From the NCBI RefSeq assembly GCF_035083965.1, contig NC_089725.1:27103925-27167924 (forward strand): a stretch of DNA of 64,000 nt. Direction: 5' to 3'. Made by a program: the position numbers and the translations under genes. The notes under the pieces are model-generated. The model was not told where the DNA came from. It ran no database searches and worked only from the letters and a program-made list of their open reading frames with translations. Position 1 is the first letter of the stretch; every line of letters starts with the position of its first letter. Positions 30,266-43,100 of the stretch are shown one piece after another. This stretch comes from Branchiostoma lanceolatum (lineage: Eukaryota > Chordata > Leptocardii > Amphioxiformes > Branchiostomatidae).

Positions 30266-33200
30266 ATGGGGAAGAAAAGCAAGCGTGACCGCGGTGCCAG
30301 CGGGTCGTCAGGCGGTGGGAAAGGCGGCGGCGGCGGTGGTGGAAACACCAAGCCAAATGGGAGGAACAAGAAGGATGTCCGTGATGTCATGGTTCTAGTC
30401 AACGAACTTCTGCAGAGTAAGTCACCTTATATTATTAGCGTAATGTTTATTTATTCATTGTCAAATGCAACAATACATTAATGTTTCGTATCAGTCAATC
30501 ATTGATTTGGCTTGTTGTATACATTTATGTTGTCACTCTTGGTAAATGTCATTTTCTATGTCATATCACTGTGCAGTACACTTGCAGTTCCAAAAATAAA
30601 TTTTTGCAGTGTAGGAAGAGTCTGTGACTTGATAGTTATGTTACATGTATTTGACAGAATACAAGAGACAAGACAGACATGGTCACTCACTTACTCACTC
30701 ATAGACCTTAAAGATTAATGGTACTGATACTGATCTGTTTCCAGAGGCCAGCAGTCCAGGGGTGCCCCCTGGCAAAGAACTGGAGGAGCACATGTCCATC
30801 CGAGAGGTGGTGGAGAGGATCAGAAGGAAACAGGAAGGTACTGGAAGTAGAATTTGCTTTTTCTGCTGTTTTACCCTGCTGTAGGATCTACGAACATATC
30901 ATCTGCGCATGCTACATGCATGAAGTGAGCATAGGCCAGTGGTAACTCTACACATAATACTTGACCAAGAGGTTGGGAGTTTGAATCCCAGCTTTTAGGG
31001 CAGCATGTGAAGCCATGGTCTACTGTTCATTGTGCTTGTCGAAAAGAGTTAGGGCCATTTCCCTGGTACAATGAACCTGAACCTGTAAATACTGTACATA
31101 GCATCTGTCTTCTCTGTCACGGCCGGTAGAAGAATAGTTCTTCAGTGAGCTTAACTGGTTCAAGATCACTTTCACATTTTTCCACTTTCACAGCATGTTG
31201 AACATTGATGTGAAAATTTCTATCCATGGTGCGTGGTGCAGTTGTAAGATCGTAGAGCTCCTGACCATTCCCTTCTAATACTAAAATTAATAGTTCTCTG
31301 AATGCTGAGTATTTGTATAAAGCTGTTTTTCGTTTCCCTTCTCCAGGCTGGACCCCCGACCCAGTCCCACGAGAGGAATGCTTTCCTGTGTTTCTGAAGT
31401 GGCTACAGGACAATGATGTTAAGAGTGATGCTGTTACCATAGAGAAGTTTGAGGTGGGAGGGTATGGACTCAAGGCTGTTCAAGACATCAAGGTATTCAA
31501 AATCTATTGTCTAGACAATCAGTACATATATACTGAGCCTGGTGTCACTGCCCTGAGGCTACATGCCCTCTTAGGCAGCCATCCTGCTATATGGATCAAT
31601 GATAAACTTGGTGGCATTGATCTTCCCACACCAAATGGTGTGTCAAATTTAGTATAAAATGTGCAAAATTTCTACTAGTATATGGATATTCATTCTACAC
31701 ACACATATATACACTACTGAGTGTTATGGGGTGAGGGTAAGGGGAGGAAGATGTTCTCTTTCACTCTGAAATGTTTGATGTGAATATTTTGCCAGTTTGA
31801 AAATAGCCCACATGGAAGTTGGTCTTATTGAAGTACATGTACCTGTATATTACATGAAAACACAGATCATATATGATTTTGTCTCAGAGCTATAATTACA
31901 GCGTGTTGCTTTGCAGGCTGAGGAGTTGTTCATCACCATCCCTCGGAAACTGATGCTGACAACAGAAACAGCAAGAGAGTCCAGTCTGGGTAGGAAAGAC
32001 TTCATGATGATGCTTACTAGACTGGCATTCTTCTTTGTCAATAGAATGTCAGCCTTTTTTGTTCAGGTGTTCATTCAGTAACATTGATAGATTTGTGGTC
32101 TGTAAATGCCATTTGTAATAAATTTTTCTCAACTTTCATAACCAATAAGATTGGTCTTTGTATTGACTTTGTATAGAATTATATCGTAGAGTTTAAGTGA
32201 TGTAGTCATTCTCTCTTCTGTTGAGCTGCTGGTAATGAGTTAGGATATGACTGGAAGTAAAACGGTTATATGACTACAATGTAGATATGAGGTATTTTAG
32301 AGTATTAAATCCTCAGTTTCTTTTCAGGTCCACTGATAAAGAAAGACAGGATTCTGCAGGTGATGGCTAACGTGTCGCTGGCGCTCCATGTTCTGTGTGA
32401 GAAGTACACATCCAACTCCTTCTGGGCACCCTACATCAGTATCCTTTTACCCATCGTGGTTTTTACTTCAGAGCATACTCATTCACCTAGCCTTTTAAAG
32501 TATTTTTTTCCTCTTACATAAATAGCTATTTGCAGGACGAAGACACTTCGCAGTTATATTAAGTTTGGATTCTACTATATTGCAAGGCTATCATTCACCA
32601 GCTCTGTGACAGGCTAGAGTATGGTATATATGGCTACGACACAGATGGAATATCTCTTCTGTCATATTTCAAGAAAATTTAGTGGCATATATTGGGCCAC
32701 AGCAAAGAGAAGATTTTCTGATTACTCTATACAGCCTGATAAACTACACAGAATATACTACAATGCAGCAGATGCATTGATCACACTTTGTAAATGTAAG
32801 TATCCTGTCCTGGTAAATGGTTGAAGAACTGGTAGCTGTGAGCTTAGTTGATGTCCTTCATCTAGTATTGTTATGTTCCTTGAGCCAGTGTCTACCAGAT
32901 ATCTTTCCAGGCACATACACCACTCCTTTGTACTTTGAAGAAGCAGAGATGCTTCATCTACAGGGCTCACTTAACTTCAGTACGTACATGTAATGCAGAG
33001 ACTTTATCATAGCTACCTTATCAAAACATACCTTAAACAGAATGACATGGGCGACAAAGCAGACGTTTCTGAGCATTGAATGAATTGTACCTATTTACTC
33101 CTCTACAGCCCAAAATGTAACATTTCAGAACATACAATTTAGTTAATTCAGCTTTTACCCTTTTCAGGTGATGTCCTGAACCAGTACAAGAGCATTGCCC

Positions 33201-36200
33201 GTCAGTATGCCTACTTCTACAAGCTGTTCCAGGTATGTTGCAATATATACATAATATTGTATTTTGCATATATTATATTTATACATGTAGAATGTCTACC
33301 ATTTTATACTTACTAGTACTGTCTACTAACCCAATTCAACCAGGTCACATATACCTGCCATCCTGAAAAAAATATGTCTAAAGAGATCTCCAATGCATTG
33401 TTCCCCACTAAGATGCACTCCTGGAAAGTGCAGACTTGAACTGTTTTTCAAAGTGGTGGATATAATATACCTGGTCATTAAATGTCAATGGAGGCTACTA
33501 TACTCGCAAAAGAGAGTATATAGTTATCTGTAACATTGTTCTGTTGTTCTAGACTCAGCCTGAAGCCACAGGACTGCCATTGAAGGAATGCTTCACCTTT
33601 GATGAGTACAGGTACAGGAACACTCCTCCTTTTATACCTTTTCTAGTGCAGGGCGTTCTTGTATAAAATGCAGCGGATGTTTCCTTTTCCCCCATCACAA
33701 AATTTAAGTCCTCTTCAACTTGACCCATCTTACAGTAATGTTCCTGACATGTTTGTTCCCTAGATGGGCAGTTTCCACGGTGATGACCCGTCAGAACCAG
33801 GTCCCCACCAGCGACGGCCGACATCTCATCACGGCACTCATCCCCATGTGGGACATGTGTAACCATAGTAATGGAGAGGTGAGCTGAACTTAGGGTTGAG
33901 TCAAACTACAGTTGAGCCATATCATATCATACAGTAGTGTGTTGCTGTTATAGTACTAATTAAACTTACTTGAAATAATGTTGATATGGTGTGACAACAT
34001 GTTTATTTGAAATTCTGGGTTAGATCTTTTTTTGTTTCATCTAAGTCTAAGATAAGATGTTAAAATGTCACATGATTCGTAGCTCTGGGAAATGACAGCG
34101 CTGAAATGGAATTCGACTGCTTTCGACTTTATTCATCTTTATCAAGAAACTGTCACATGATTACATTTTGTATTCCATTTTATATTTGTGAATAGTTTTA
34201 TCTGGTTAATCACTGGCTAGTCAAGTTCTTTACACACAATCAATGTTTTTGCAGACATTTCCTAGGATTGCTGACACCTTCCTTAGGTCAGTACTGACAC
34301 CTTTTTATTCCATTATAGTTCAGTACGGAGTTTAACCTGGGCAGCGACTCGGCTGAGTGCCTGGCCATGCGGGAGTTTCCCACGGACAGCCAGGTCTACA
34401 TCTTCTACGGCATGCGCAGCAACGCCGAGTTCCTCATACACAACGGCTTCGTGTACCCTGAGAACGTGCACGATAGGGTCAACATCAAGCTTGGTACGTG
34501 TAGCGTCGCACGTTACTCAAGAATCAAACAGACACAAGCACGTCTACTCACTAGTCGTGTATTCTAGCTTCTGCACTAAGTTACATCTGGTAGGAGGGTT
34601 CATACTGCATCCGGTGTTGGGTTTCTAAGATTAGAGTGGCCAATATAAAGTATTACATGTTTCACATCACTACAGTAAGGAGCTTGTTTGGGGATATCAA
34701 TGACTAGTTGGAAATTAGACCGTATCTTAGACCTTTGCCGGTCTCCATCTGTGGTACGTCAGGCCAACCTTTTCCTCCGGTGTGTCCAGTTTTGGGCTTC
34801 CTTCCATACTTGATGCCATGTCAGTCTTGGTCTTCCACCGCGTCCTCTAGCCCCGTGTGATTTCCAATTAAGTATCTTTCTAGCTGTTGTATTTTCTTTC
34901 ATTCTCCAGATGTGACCAATCCCCCTCAGTCTTTTATCAGCTACCAGTTAGGAACATTTATCCATCGTCATGTACATTGCCAGCTAGACATTTCTTGATT
35001 GTGTTCTAGGTGTGAGCAAGAACGACAGCCTGTTTGCTATGAAGGCAGAAGTCCTATCCAGAGCTGGGATTCATGCGTAAGTAATTTTTGCCCCCTCTGT
35101 ATGCCAGTTAGATACATGTATCATTTCCACTGTTAGCAAAAGCTGATTGTACTGATTGTAGTGACCTGAAAGAAAACCTTTTGTTAGCTACTGGGATGAC
35201 TTATGTCGGGTGCCAATCTCCCTCCTCTGTCACCCGAACCACTGTAGCCGCCCAGAAGCTCCTGTCCTGCATAGCCTTCCCCATGCCATCAGTTTGTATG
35301 CCAGTGTCTCTTTAAAGGACATCTATGTATGTTAGGGGTGGTCTTCCTTGTCTTCTTTTCCCATGTGCTGGGGTCCATAACACTAAATCCGAGACACCTT
35401 TAATGGCAGAGAAAAGTCCTTTCCCTGCTCTGATGTGTAAAGGTAGGAGCTGTGATTCTTTTATGGACTACTGCTTGCATCACAGGGTGATTACAGCATT
35501 TCCACCAATTACATCATTAATTCTCCACCAACATTTGAACACTTACGATACATACAAATATGGGTATGTTTAAGGAAAGTCTGTTCTTGAGCGCATTCGA
35601 ATGTTTGTAGAATTGATGTACCAGTAGCAGCTTTTGTAGTCTGCAGATGTGTAAATTCTTCTCTTGCTCATTCTTTCCAAGGTCCACCACCTTTCAGGTG
35701 CATTGTGGGAAGGACCCCATCCCTCCCGAGCTGCTTGTGTTCCTGAGGGTGTTCACCATGGTGGAAGGTGTGTACAAGTTTATGGAAAGCTTTTATCATT
35801 TTTGTTGTGCAAATGTAAAGAAATCTCCAATGCAATGCCCCCAAGTATGATGCGCTCCTGCATATCTAAACTTTGCAGACCTGGGGGATGCTGCACTAGA
35901 AATTTGTCACACTCAAGGTAACTGTTACTCAAGGAACTGGATGGATTTTTGTAACGGTCAGGCGTTTCAGGTAGCATCTACTACCTTTCATCAGTGACAA
36001 CTCACTACCGTTAATCACTGACGAAAGGTGTTTGATGTTACCTGAAACATCTGCCCATTTCTAAAATCTATCCACTTGCTTGACCAAGGCTTGCTTTGCA
36101 TATCTGAATACCCAGATGTCTAACCTTCATCAATGTCTCAAACACACACTGGTTTCCAAAGTGGTGGATATACCCAGTGGCAACCTGGCACATACATGTA

Positions 36201-37764
36201 AATGATAGTGATAATGTTCACTTGAAAGTCCATCTGTGTTGGTAGAAGTAGCCTGGAGTCTAGCCTTATTAGCTTTCCGTTCGCTACCCAAGCTCCGCTC
36301 GAGGTAGCTCCACTAGTTAGAAGTCATTCTGAATGGAGTTTAAACTGTAAACGCCAACACAATGAATTGGACTTACCCAAATTTTCGACTGATCAGCTAC
36401 AGTCTTTGTCAAGGAGTGAACAATCCACTGCTCACCGAGTCACGTGTCTCATCTGCATAACATGACGTCACAGAAGCAGTGGATTGTTCACTCCTTGACA
36501 AAGACTGTTGCTGATCAGTCAAAAAGTCCAATTTATTGTGTTGGTGTTAACAGTTAAAACTCCATTCAGGATAATGATAATGGTTAACACTCTTCCTGCA
36601 GGTGACTTGCGGGAGCTGCTGACGAGTGAGCACCAGTCTGCGTACCTGAGCTGCCTGGGCAGGCTGGACTGCATGGTGACGCAGGAGCAGGAGACCAAGG
36701 CCTGGGCTTTCCTGGAGACGCGCCTCTCCCTGCTCATCAGGAGCTACAGAACAAGTATCAAGGTGGGTATCCACTTATGTCTCCAGGTTTTGCTAATCGA
36801 TCTTCTAACATACTCTTCAATCTCATAATTCTGTGGCACTTGAATTTTGTTTCGTGAAACAACCATAGACAGAGCATATGTCGAGAGTGTGATGAGTTTG
36901 CAGTGAGAGGTTACCGCAAAAGCTGCAAGCATATAAACATTGCAAATATTTCATGATTTACAGTATTCCAATTGTGGACTTGTTAGGCCAACAGTCAGTT
37001 CACTAAAACCATTCTATATGCAACCTGAAAATATTAGGAACACAGTCATCCCCATGAAGCATGTTTGCCACATGTGTGTTACCTTTGTTGTTGATTTTTT
37101 TTCTGTCCATATCAAAACCTCAATTCCATTTGCATTGTGTTTGTCGGCATGGCTAACTCTTTTTTAAATTTTGTGATAGCCAAAGGCTAGTCAAGCAGCC
37201 CTGGCTGTGTGTCCTAAACCGATAAATGAATAAATAAATGTTTCCCCTTTTGACACTGTTTTGTTGAATGCCCAGGATGTAGAGACAGAGCTGCAGGCGC
37301 CTGACATGACCTACCACACCCGCGCAGCCCTGCAGCTGAAGCTGGCCGAGATGCAGATCCTCAGTAACGCCGCTGAGTACGCCAAGACCCAGAGGGACAA
37401 GATCCCCCAGCTGATCGAGGAGAAGATACTGCAGCTGGCCGCCGAAGTGGCGTTAACTGTCAAAGTGAGCGACGACCTGGACGGAGAGTTCGTAGAGGAA
37501 GTTCTGGAGCTGAGTGAGGATGAGGAGGAGTTGGGAACTGATCAGAAGGCAGACGCACATGCAGAAGGGACAGATCTAGAAGTGAGCAAAGATGGAAATG
37601 CTGCTGTATCACATGCGGAAGAATCGAAGAGTCCAGAGAAAGACAGTGGACTGGAGTCCTCCTCAGAGCGAGAGTCTGTAGATGGAGATGCCATCAAAGT
37701 GAACGGTGCCACAGTTGAAGCAAATGGTGAAGCTTCGATATCAGAAAAAGATTTAAAAAACTGA
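30266..37764 (+). CDS. SETD3: SETD3, actin-histidine N-methyltransferase
   Basis: Exons: 30266-30416, 30745-30837, 31347-31492, 31917-31989, 32328-32438, 32899-32979, 33168-33232, 33553-33611, 33764-33878, 34319-34493, 35010-35076, 35682-35767, 36602-36762, 37276-37764; phases agree, 623 aa (human 594). It begins MGKKSK like the human protein, in a strong ACC-ATG-G context. A SET domain covers about 95-330, with WDMCNHSN (about 288-295) and VYIFYGMRSNAEFLIHNGF (catalytic tyrosine region, about 324-342). The Rubisco-LSMT-like substrate domain (about 345-480) includes LLVFLRVFTM and WAFLETRLSLL. A Gly-rich stretch follows the start, and the tail (about 500-623) is Glu/Asp/Ser-rich. The family methylates His73 of actin, using S-adenosylmethionine. 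Intron 5 is U12-type. Confidence 0.96.
30928..31105 (+). mobile_element. tRNA-derived SINE, copy 1 (SETD3 intron 2)
   Basis: It begins with a tRNA-like head (GGCCAGTGGTAACTCT as box A, GGGAGTTTGAATCCCAGC as box B). The body continues TGTTCATTGTGCTTGTCGA and ends CCTGTAAATACTGTACATAGC. A second copy with the same head, body and tail lies inverted at 42370-42590. Confidence 0.8.
32439..32898 (+). other. SETD3: U12-type (minor spliceosome) intron of SETD3
   Basis: The donor GTATCCTTTT (from 32439) matches the U12 consensus exactly. TTCCTTGAG (32876-32884) matches the U12 branch-site consensus in all but the last base, with the branch adenosine 15 bases before the exon. The junction reads WAPYI-NIFPGTYTTPLYFEE, in line with the human protein, so the splice sites are well supported. 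Confidence 0.85.
34079..34150. repeat. Dispersed repeat related to 41948-42020
   Basis: CGTAGCTCTGGGA, then a CGCTGA block, CGACTTTATTCATCTTTATC and AAG recur in the same order and spacing at 41948-42020 in a UBR7 intron. The two copies differ at about a fifth of positions by eye. Family unknown. Confidence 0.5.
35915..36135. repeat. Dispersed repeat family, copy 3 (full length)
   Basis: The longest copy. It contains CTCAAGGAACTGGATGGATTT, a central inverted pair built on TCATCAGTGACAACTCACTA, an inverted TTACCTGAAAC arm, and CAGATGTCTAACCTTCATC at its end. The central symmetry suggests a foldback transposon. It lies in SETD3 intron 12. Confidence 0.65.
36326..36572. mobile_element. MITE directly before SETD3 exon 13
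   Basis: The outer arms are inverted copies (CTGAATGGAGTTT against AAACTCCATTCAG), as are longer inner blocks including GTCTTTGTCAAGGAGTGAAC and ATCCACTGCT. The loop has a CACGTGTCTC core. The right end is only 29 bases from the acceptor CAG at 36599-36601, so the branch point of this intron must lie within or just beside the element. Confidence 0.85.
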
Positions 37765-40161
37765 AGGTTGGTTAATGAGTAAGAAGTGTGTCGAGGGTCA
37801 TTGTTGAGTTGCAAGAGTTGCCAAATGAAGAGGTCATCCACCACTGTTTCTTGTACACCACCTTGAAGTTAAACGGACAAAGACTCTTGTAACAAAGGGA
37901 TAGATGGCAATAATTTATTCTTGACGTCTTGTCTGTGGTATGCAACATTATTGCAGTTTGTTTTTAATTTGTTCGTTTTTTTGTTTGTTTGTTTGTTTAA
38001 AGGTGAATCATGTTTATGGTCATGTATGGTATGATTGTTTCAGTTGTACCTGAGAAACATATTGGTACAGAACTCCAATCTTCCAAAGGAAAACATTTTG
38101 TTACAAAGTGTAGGAAACAACCAACAGAAGCATTATGCAGAACAACCAACAATCATGTAAGATGTACAGTAATCAGGGTAGTTTTAATGTAGGGGGTGAC
38201 TGGTCTGCAGACATTGTGCAGTATATACTGGTATCTTTTATAAGCTGTAAGTGTTGACCATATCACATTGACAGGAGCAGTTTCTATAATTATGGTCATA
38301 TACAGTACATGTACTTTTAAATTGGCAGAGATGTTGTTATATTATAACTAGTTGAATTGTACCCAAAGATTGAGATTTGCTGTCAAGTTTGTTTTTTGCC
38401 AAGTGTTAATATCTACCATGGATGTGCAATACTACCTAGTATCTTGCCACGTGGCGTCGATGTCCAAGTGATAAGGTTAACGGACATGGGTTTGATTCCT
38501 GCCATTACAGGCTAGACATTGTGTCCTTCGGTAAGGCATTTTACACGAGTATAAAAATGGGTACCTGACTTTGGTTGGGGAGGTTAAAGGTTGTGGGAGG
38601 AGAGCAATGGGCTCCACCTTCCAATACTGTGCCCAAGACACAGTGGATTAACAACCCACTGCCCCTACAGCCTGAAAAAGGCCATTACCGTTGCCTTTTC
38701 CATTGTCTTACCTGAGATACTTTGTTCAGCAACCTGTAGTGCATTTAGTTGGTTCTGGTATGTAATGTTACATCCATTTATACTAGGAAAGCATGCAGTT
38801 TGTTGTCTACTCTGGAAATATTTTGTTGATATTTGTTACAACAGAAACAAGAAAGAGATGTAACATATCTGAATTAGATTATGTTTGAAATACAACTGTA
38901 AAAATTACTGTTCCCAGCTCAATGTTTTGTGCATATTTATTTGTGTGTGTGCGAGAATTTATACATTTTAGACATTATCTCAGTATACGTATTTGGTGCA
39001 AGAAGCATATATTTGCATATGTGGTGGTTTTCTTAAGTAGTTGTCTTTATGCATTAAAAAAAACACCAAACACCATAGATTTGTCACGGTTAGCCACCAA
39101 GCAAAAATGTTTATTTCATGTTCGTTCAAGAGATTACAGTATTTCATTTCAGACAGTTTAATGTTGCTTCTGTAGTATGTGCAGTCCAATTCAAAGTGGG
39201 ATGCAACAGATACCTTTTTTGTTACCTTTCATTCCGATATACTCACATCATGTGTGATATGTACAAAAACTGGAGGGTGGACTCCATAACCAAGTACATG
39301 GTAGTCCTAAACAGTTGGCTTCGTGTTGGTGTCCCCATAGTTCATACACAATAAATATACATTTGAGGCTGACTGCACATTTCGTAACCTACTGCTGTAT
39401 GTGTGGTAACAGCTAAGAGTCACATCACATGTGGCATAGACATCTTGGTCTGGTGTACTGGTATACAAGTTCATTTTTATATTCACTCTACCACTGAGTA
39501 CAGTGGCAGATTAAATCACCAAGACTTAATTATTCAAAAATGATGTCCACAGTTCAGCTGGCCATACTTTTGAACATATGTGTTCACTAATCAGTGTGAC
39601 ATTAGGATGGAATGAGTTTCAACAGTACTTGAAACTCATTACTCGGTATATGGTATGGATGTGAATGCACCTACAGTTACAGTTTGTACATGTAGATATT
39701 TCTGTAGGGTTACTTATGTACTATTGTACCTTGAAGTTTACAATAATTCCAGATAGATGGTCACAGTTGCTTTGTTAAATGTACAAAACATCTGGTAATG
39801 GTATAGTACTATACTGGTTTACATTTGATTTCAGGGCTAGCCATAATCATGTTTTACAAATGTACTTCGTTTCAGACAGTACAATACTGGGTGTAGTCTG
39901 ATCAGGTACAGTGGGAAGTTCATGAGTGTATGTGAAGCTGGAATAGGTAGTGTAACACCTGTAGTTTGGTGGTCCTTATTGGCAGGTCCTAGTGTTTTAG
40001 ACTGACTGACAGTACTAAGTTTATGAGTGAAGCTGGAGTAAATAGTGTGACAGTCTTGTGTCTTGGTGACTCTCTATCGACAGTTAAACTGCACCCCTGC
40101 CCCCTGCTAGAAGTTGTCTGAAGCTGGAGTAGTTAGCGTGACAGTCTTGTTTGGTGACTCT
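37765..40161. other. SETD3 and UBR7 convergent 3' regions
   Basis: The SETD3 3' UTR probably runs to a poly(A) signal AATAAA at 39350-39355. It contains a TTTG/GTTT microsatellite at about 37975-38000 and a SINE at about 38440-38690. The stretch 39356-40028 has no gene. From 40029 there is a duplicated copy of the UBR7 gene end. Confidence 0.5.
38440..38690 (+). mobile_element. tRNA-Ser/Leu-like SINE
   Basis: The head TGTCCAAGTGATAAGGTTAA resembles the box A region of class II tRNAs, and GGGTTTGATTCCTGCC resembles box B. An unrelated body follows, ending around CAGCCTGAAAAAGGCC. It differs from the SINE at 30928. It lies in the predicted SETD3 3' UTR, in the sense orientation. Confidence 0.65.
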
Positions 40162-40196
40162 CTATCGGCAGTTGAACTGCACCCCTGCCCCCTGCT
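40029..40196 (-). repeat. Tandem duplication of the UBR7 gene end
   Basis: Two copies (40029-40108 and 40120-40196) lie about 91 bp apart, each holding GAAGCTGGAGTA, GTGACAGTCTTGT, GGTGACTCTCTATCG and GCACCCCTGCCCCCTGCT. The second copy includes the true end of the UBR7 coding sequence. The first preserves the same last ten residues and stop codon (QGAGVQFNCR) with only silent changes. See the finding on a possible alternative terminal exon at 40106-40074. Confidence 0.85.
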
Positions 40197-43100
40197 CTCT
40201 CCGTCGGTCCTGCATGCGCTTGAAGAACTCTTTGATGTCAGACTCGGTCACCACCTGATGGAACAAATACTGTACATTCATTTGAGTTCCAGCAGGGTGA
40301 GATTCAAAGGTTTGCTGTATGTTTGAGTTTGCAGCTGAAGCAATGGTAGTAAGTTACTAACACAAAGGAAGACAGAACAAATGTTTGCAGTGTGATGAGT
40401 TTGCGAAAACCGCGAAGTTGAAATCACAGTAAGAATTTCAAACTCTAGAGTGGTAACTTTTACACTTGCTGAGATTTGTGTTGCCAGATACTACAGCTAC
40501 TTCTCAGTATCATCACTATTGCAGACTCCCTCCTTGAAGCAAGGAAGTAAGAATTCGACATCAATCATTATGGACTCAGATACTAATATGACAGAGGGAA
40601 ATAACTGATCAAGTAAAGATGACTTGAGACATACCTTGCCCTGCTCAGCAAAAGTCTTCAGATAATCTCTCAGGTTATCCTTCATGTCGTTATATCCTGA
40701 AAGAAAGGGAACAACTAAGACTCAAGAAAGCCTAATGATATAGGTTTCCAGTACTGACATGATTTAACTTGAAGTTGTCTTAGGAGGCAGAGAATGTACC
40801 CCAGATGTACCCCAGCTGGTTGATATAAAAGACTTGAAAATGACAAATTCTGCTTTCTCTGCTTAGCACTCAACACTTATGAGAAAGAGTATGGGAGTTA
40901 AAGTTGAACTCAGTCTACTACCAGTGTTAGTAGATTTGCCCCTTGCTCTAGTGGCCTATCCAGCCCTGAGGGCTATAGAAACAGAAATGTGTGAGAAGGA
41001 TTCCGACTTTTAGCCACTTGTTCCTCACCATGCAACACTTTGACCTGCTGATGTCTTAACATTCACTGTTTTTAAAATTTTCTATGTACCAGTCTCAGGG
41101 GACCAGGCAGAATGTTGAGAGTTGACATTACTTCATCCCTTATATTGTCAAGTCAGAGAAGCCCAAATTTTAACCAGCTGGGTCATATAAAAGACTTGAA
41201 AATGGCAAATACTACTTTCTCTGCATAGCACTCAACACTTAGGATAAAGAGTGCGGGAGATGAACACACTCCACTACCAGTGGACTAGCCTCATACTGTA
41301 GTGGACTGTGTGGCCCAAGGGCTATAGAAAGTTCTTGGAAGGATTTTGACTGTTTTGTTATGTACATATCATTGTATTGTTTGTATGTGTGTACCCAGGG
41401 CCTCCCTGAAAAGCAGTGATCAGCCACTACAACTTGGTAAAAATACAGAAAAATAGATAAACTACTAGTTCCTCACCATGCAACACTTCGACCTGCTGTA
41501 TCCTGTTGATCTTGCTGAACTCCTCCATCCCCTTCTCGTAGGTGGAGCCCTGCGGCTGTCCTGTCTGACCCCGCTGCTCGTACGCCAGCACCGTGTCTCC
41601 GTCGATCTGGAGAAACGTCACTGCCTTCTCCTCATAAAGGGCCTGTCGGGAAAAATGACAACAGTGAAACCTTGCCCTTATCTTCTCTATCAGCTGTACA
41701 CATCAATTGAATGTGGAAGTGACCTCAAACCAGTTAAGCACCAAGAACAGTTGACCTTGCAATTTTTCAGTAAATCTTACATTATAGACTTTCAGCACAC
41801 ACAATCCTAGGAATACAGAACAGTTAAAAACATTATGTTACAAATATCAGCCAGTTTGAAAAACAGTGTGCTTCAGAGATCACCAGTGTAGCACCCCCAG
41901 GTATGCACAGCTTAGATAAGCAGGAGTTTATTACACTGGACATCTCTCGTAGCTCTGGGACAATAACAACGCTGAGGCGGATTTCCATTGCTTCTGACTT
42001 TATTCATCTTTTTCAAGACTGGACATCTCTGTTGCATTCTTTCAGGGTGGTGACCTGGAGGAATCATATAACTGTGGAATTATCTGGTAATGTACAAGTC
42101 CCTTACCTTACACTTGTGACAGGTGCAGAGTTTGGCTCTCCAGCCCTGAGGCCAGAACATGGCATGATCCCCGACAGTCACTCCTCTGTCTTGTAGGTCC
42201 TGCAGATTACACTCCTTTGAGTCTACTGCTGACCCTGATGTCCCACTGGTGGACGGACCTTCACAGGCAGCGGCAGCATCTGCAGCAGAAAACAAAGTGA
42301 AAGTCATCTCAAACCACTTTAGCTCACTAAAGAGCTACTCTTCGACTGGTCATGGCAGAGCAGATAGATGCTATGTACATTATTTACAGGTTTATTTTAC
42401 TGGAGAAATTCCTCTAGCTCTTCTCGACAAGTACAATGAACAACAGACCACGGCTTTACGTCCCATCTTAAGGATTTCCAGTGGGTGCATGTCGAGTGAG
42501 CGACAACTGAACAGCTGGGCTTCAAACTCCCAACCTCTTGGTCCAGGGGCAGTGCCGCTACCTGCTGGACTGTGCACGTTACCCACCTGTTGTAGCAGCA
42601 TCTTTCTCCCCCTTCACAGCCGGCGCTTTCACCCCATTCAGTCCTTCCTTGCTATCAGCTGACTCATGTGAAGCGCTGGTACCTTCAGTGCTGACGGCTG
42701 TTACAGCTGTGGCATCTGCTGACTTCCCTGATGAGCTTGTCTCATTCTACAAAAGAGCAATAAAACATTTCACAGATATTACAATGGGTGGACCAGAACT
42801 GTAACTATCAAAACAATACTCTGCCACATAACATCCAAATCAAGTTACTGTATGTCATCAATGATTTTCAGCACAGTTTTGAACCAAGATTTTGACTGAA
42901 TAAATCTTGGAGGTGACAAACACATGGAAAATCCCTAGCAGAACTGACTCGGATAGATCTCTCTCACTATGTGTCATTCACAGATGGGAGGTTTTGGTTC
43001 TCTGTTGTCTCTGGTGCACTGAGCCTGGTAAAAAGTGAGCTGGTCCTTACCTTAACTGTTGTAGCTGCCTCAGCTTGAGCTGCTGTGTCTCCTGCACCTT

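Noticed and set aside
31117-31473. 118-codon minus-strand frame over SETD3 exon 3
   Set aside because: Antisense shadow of a real exon.
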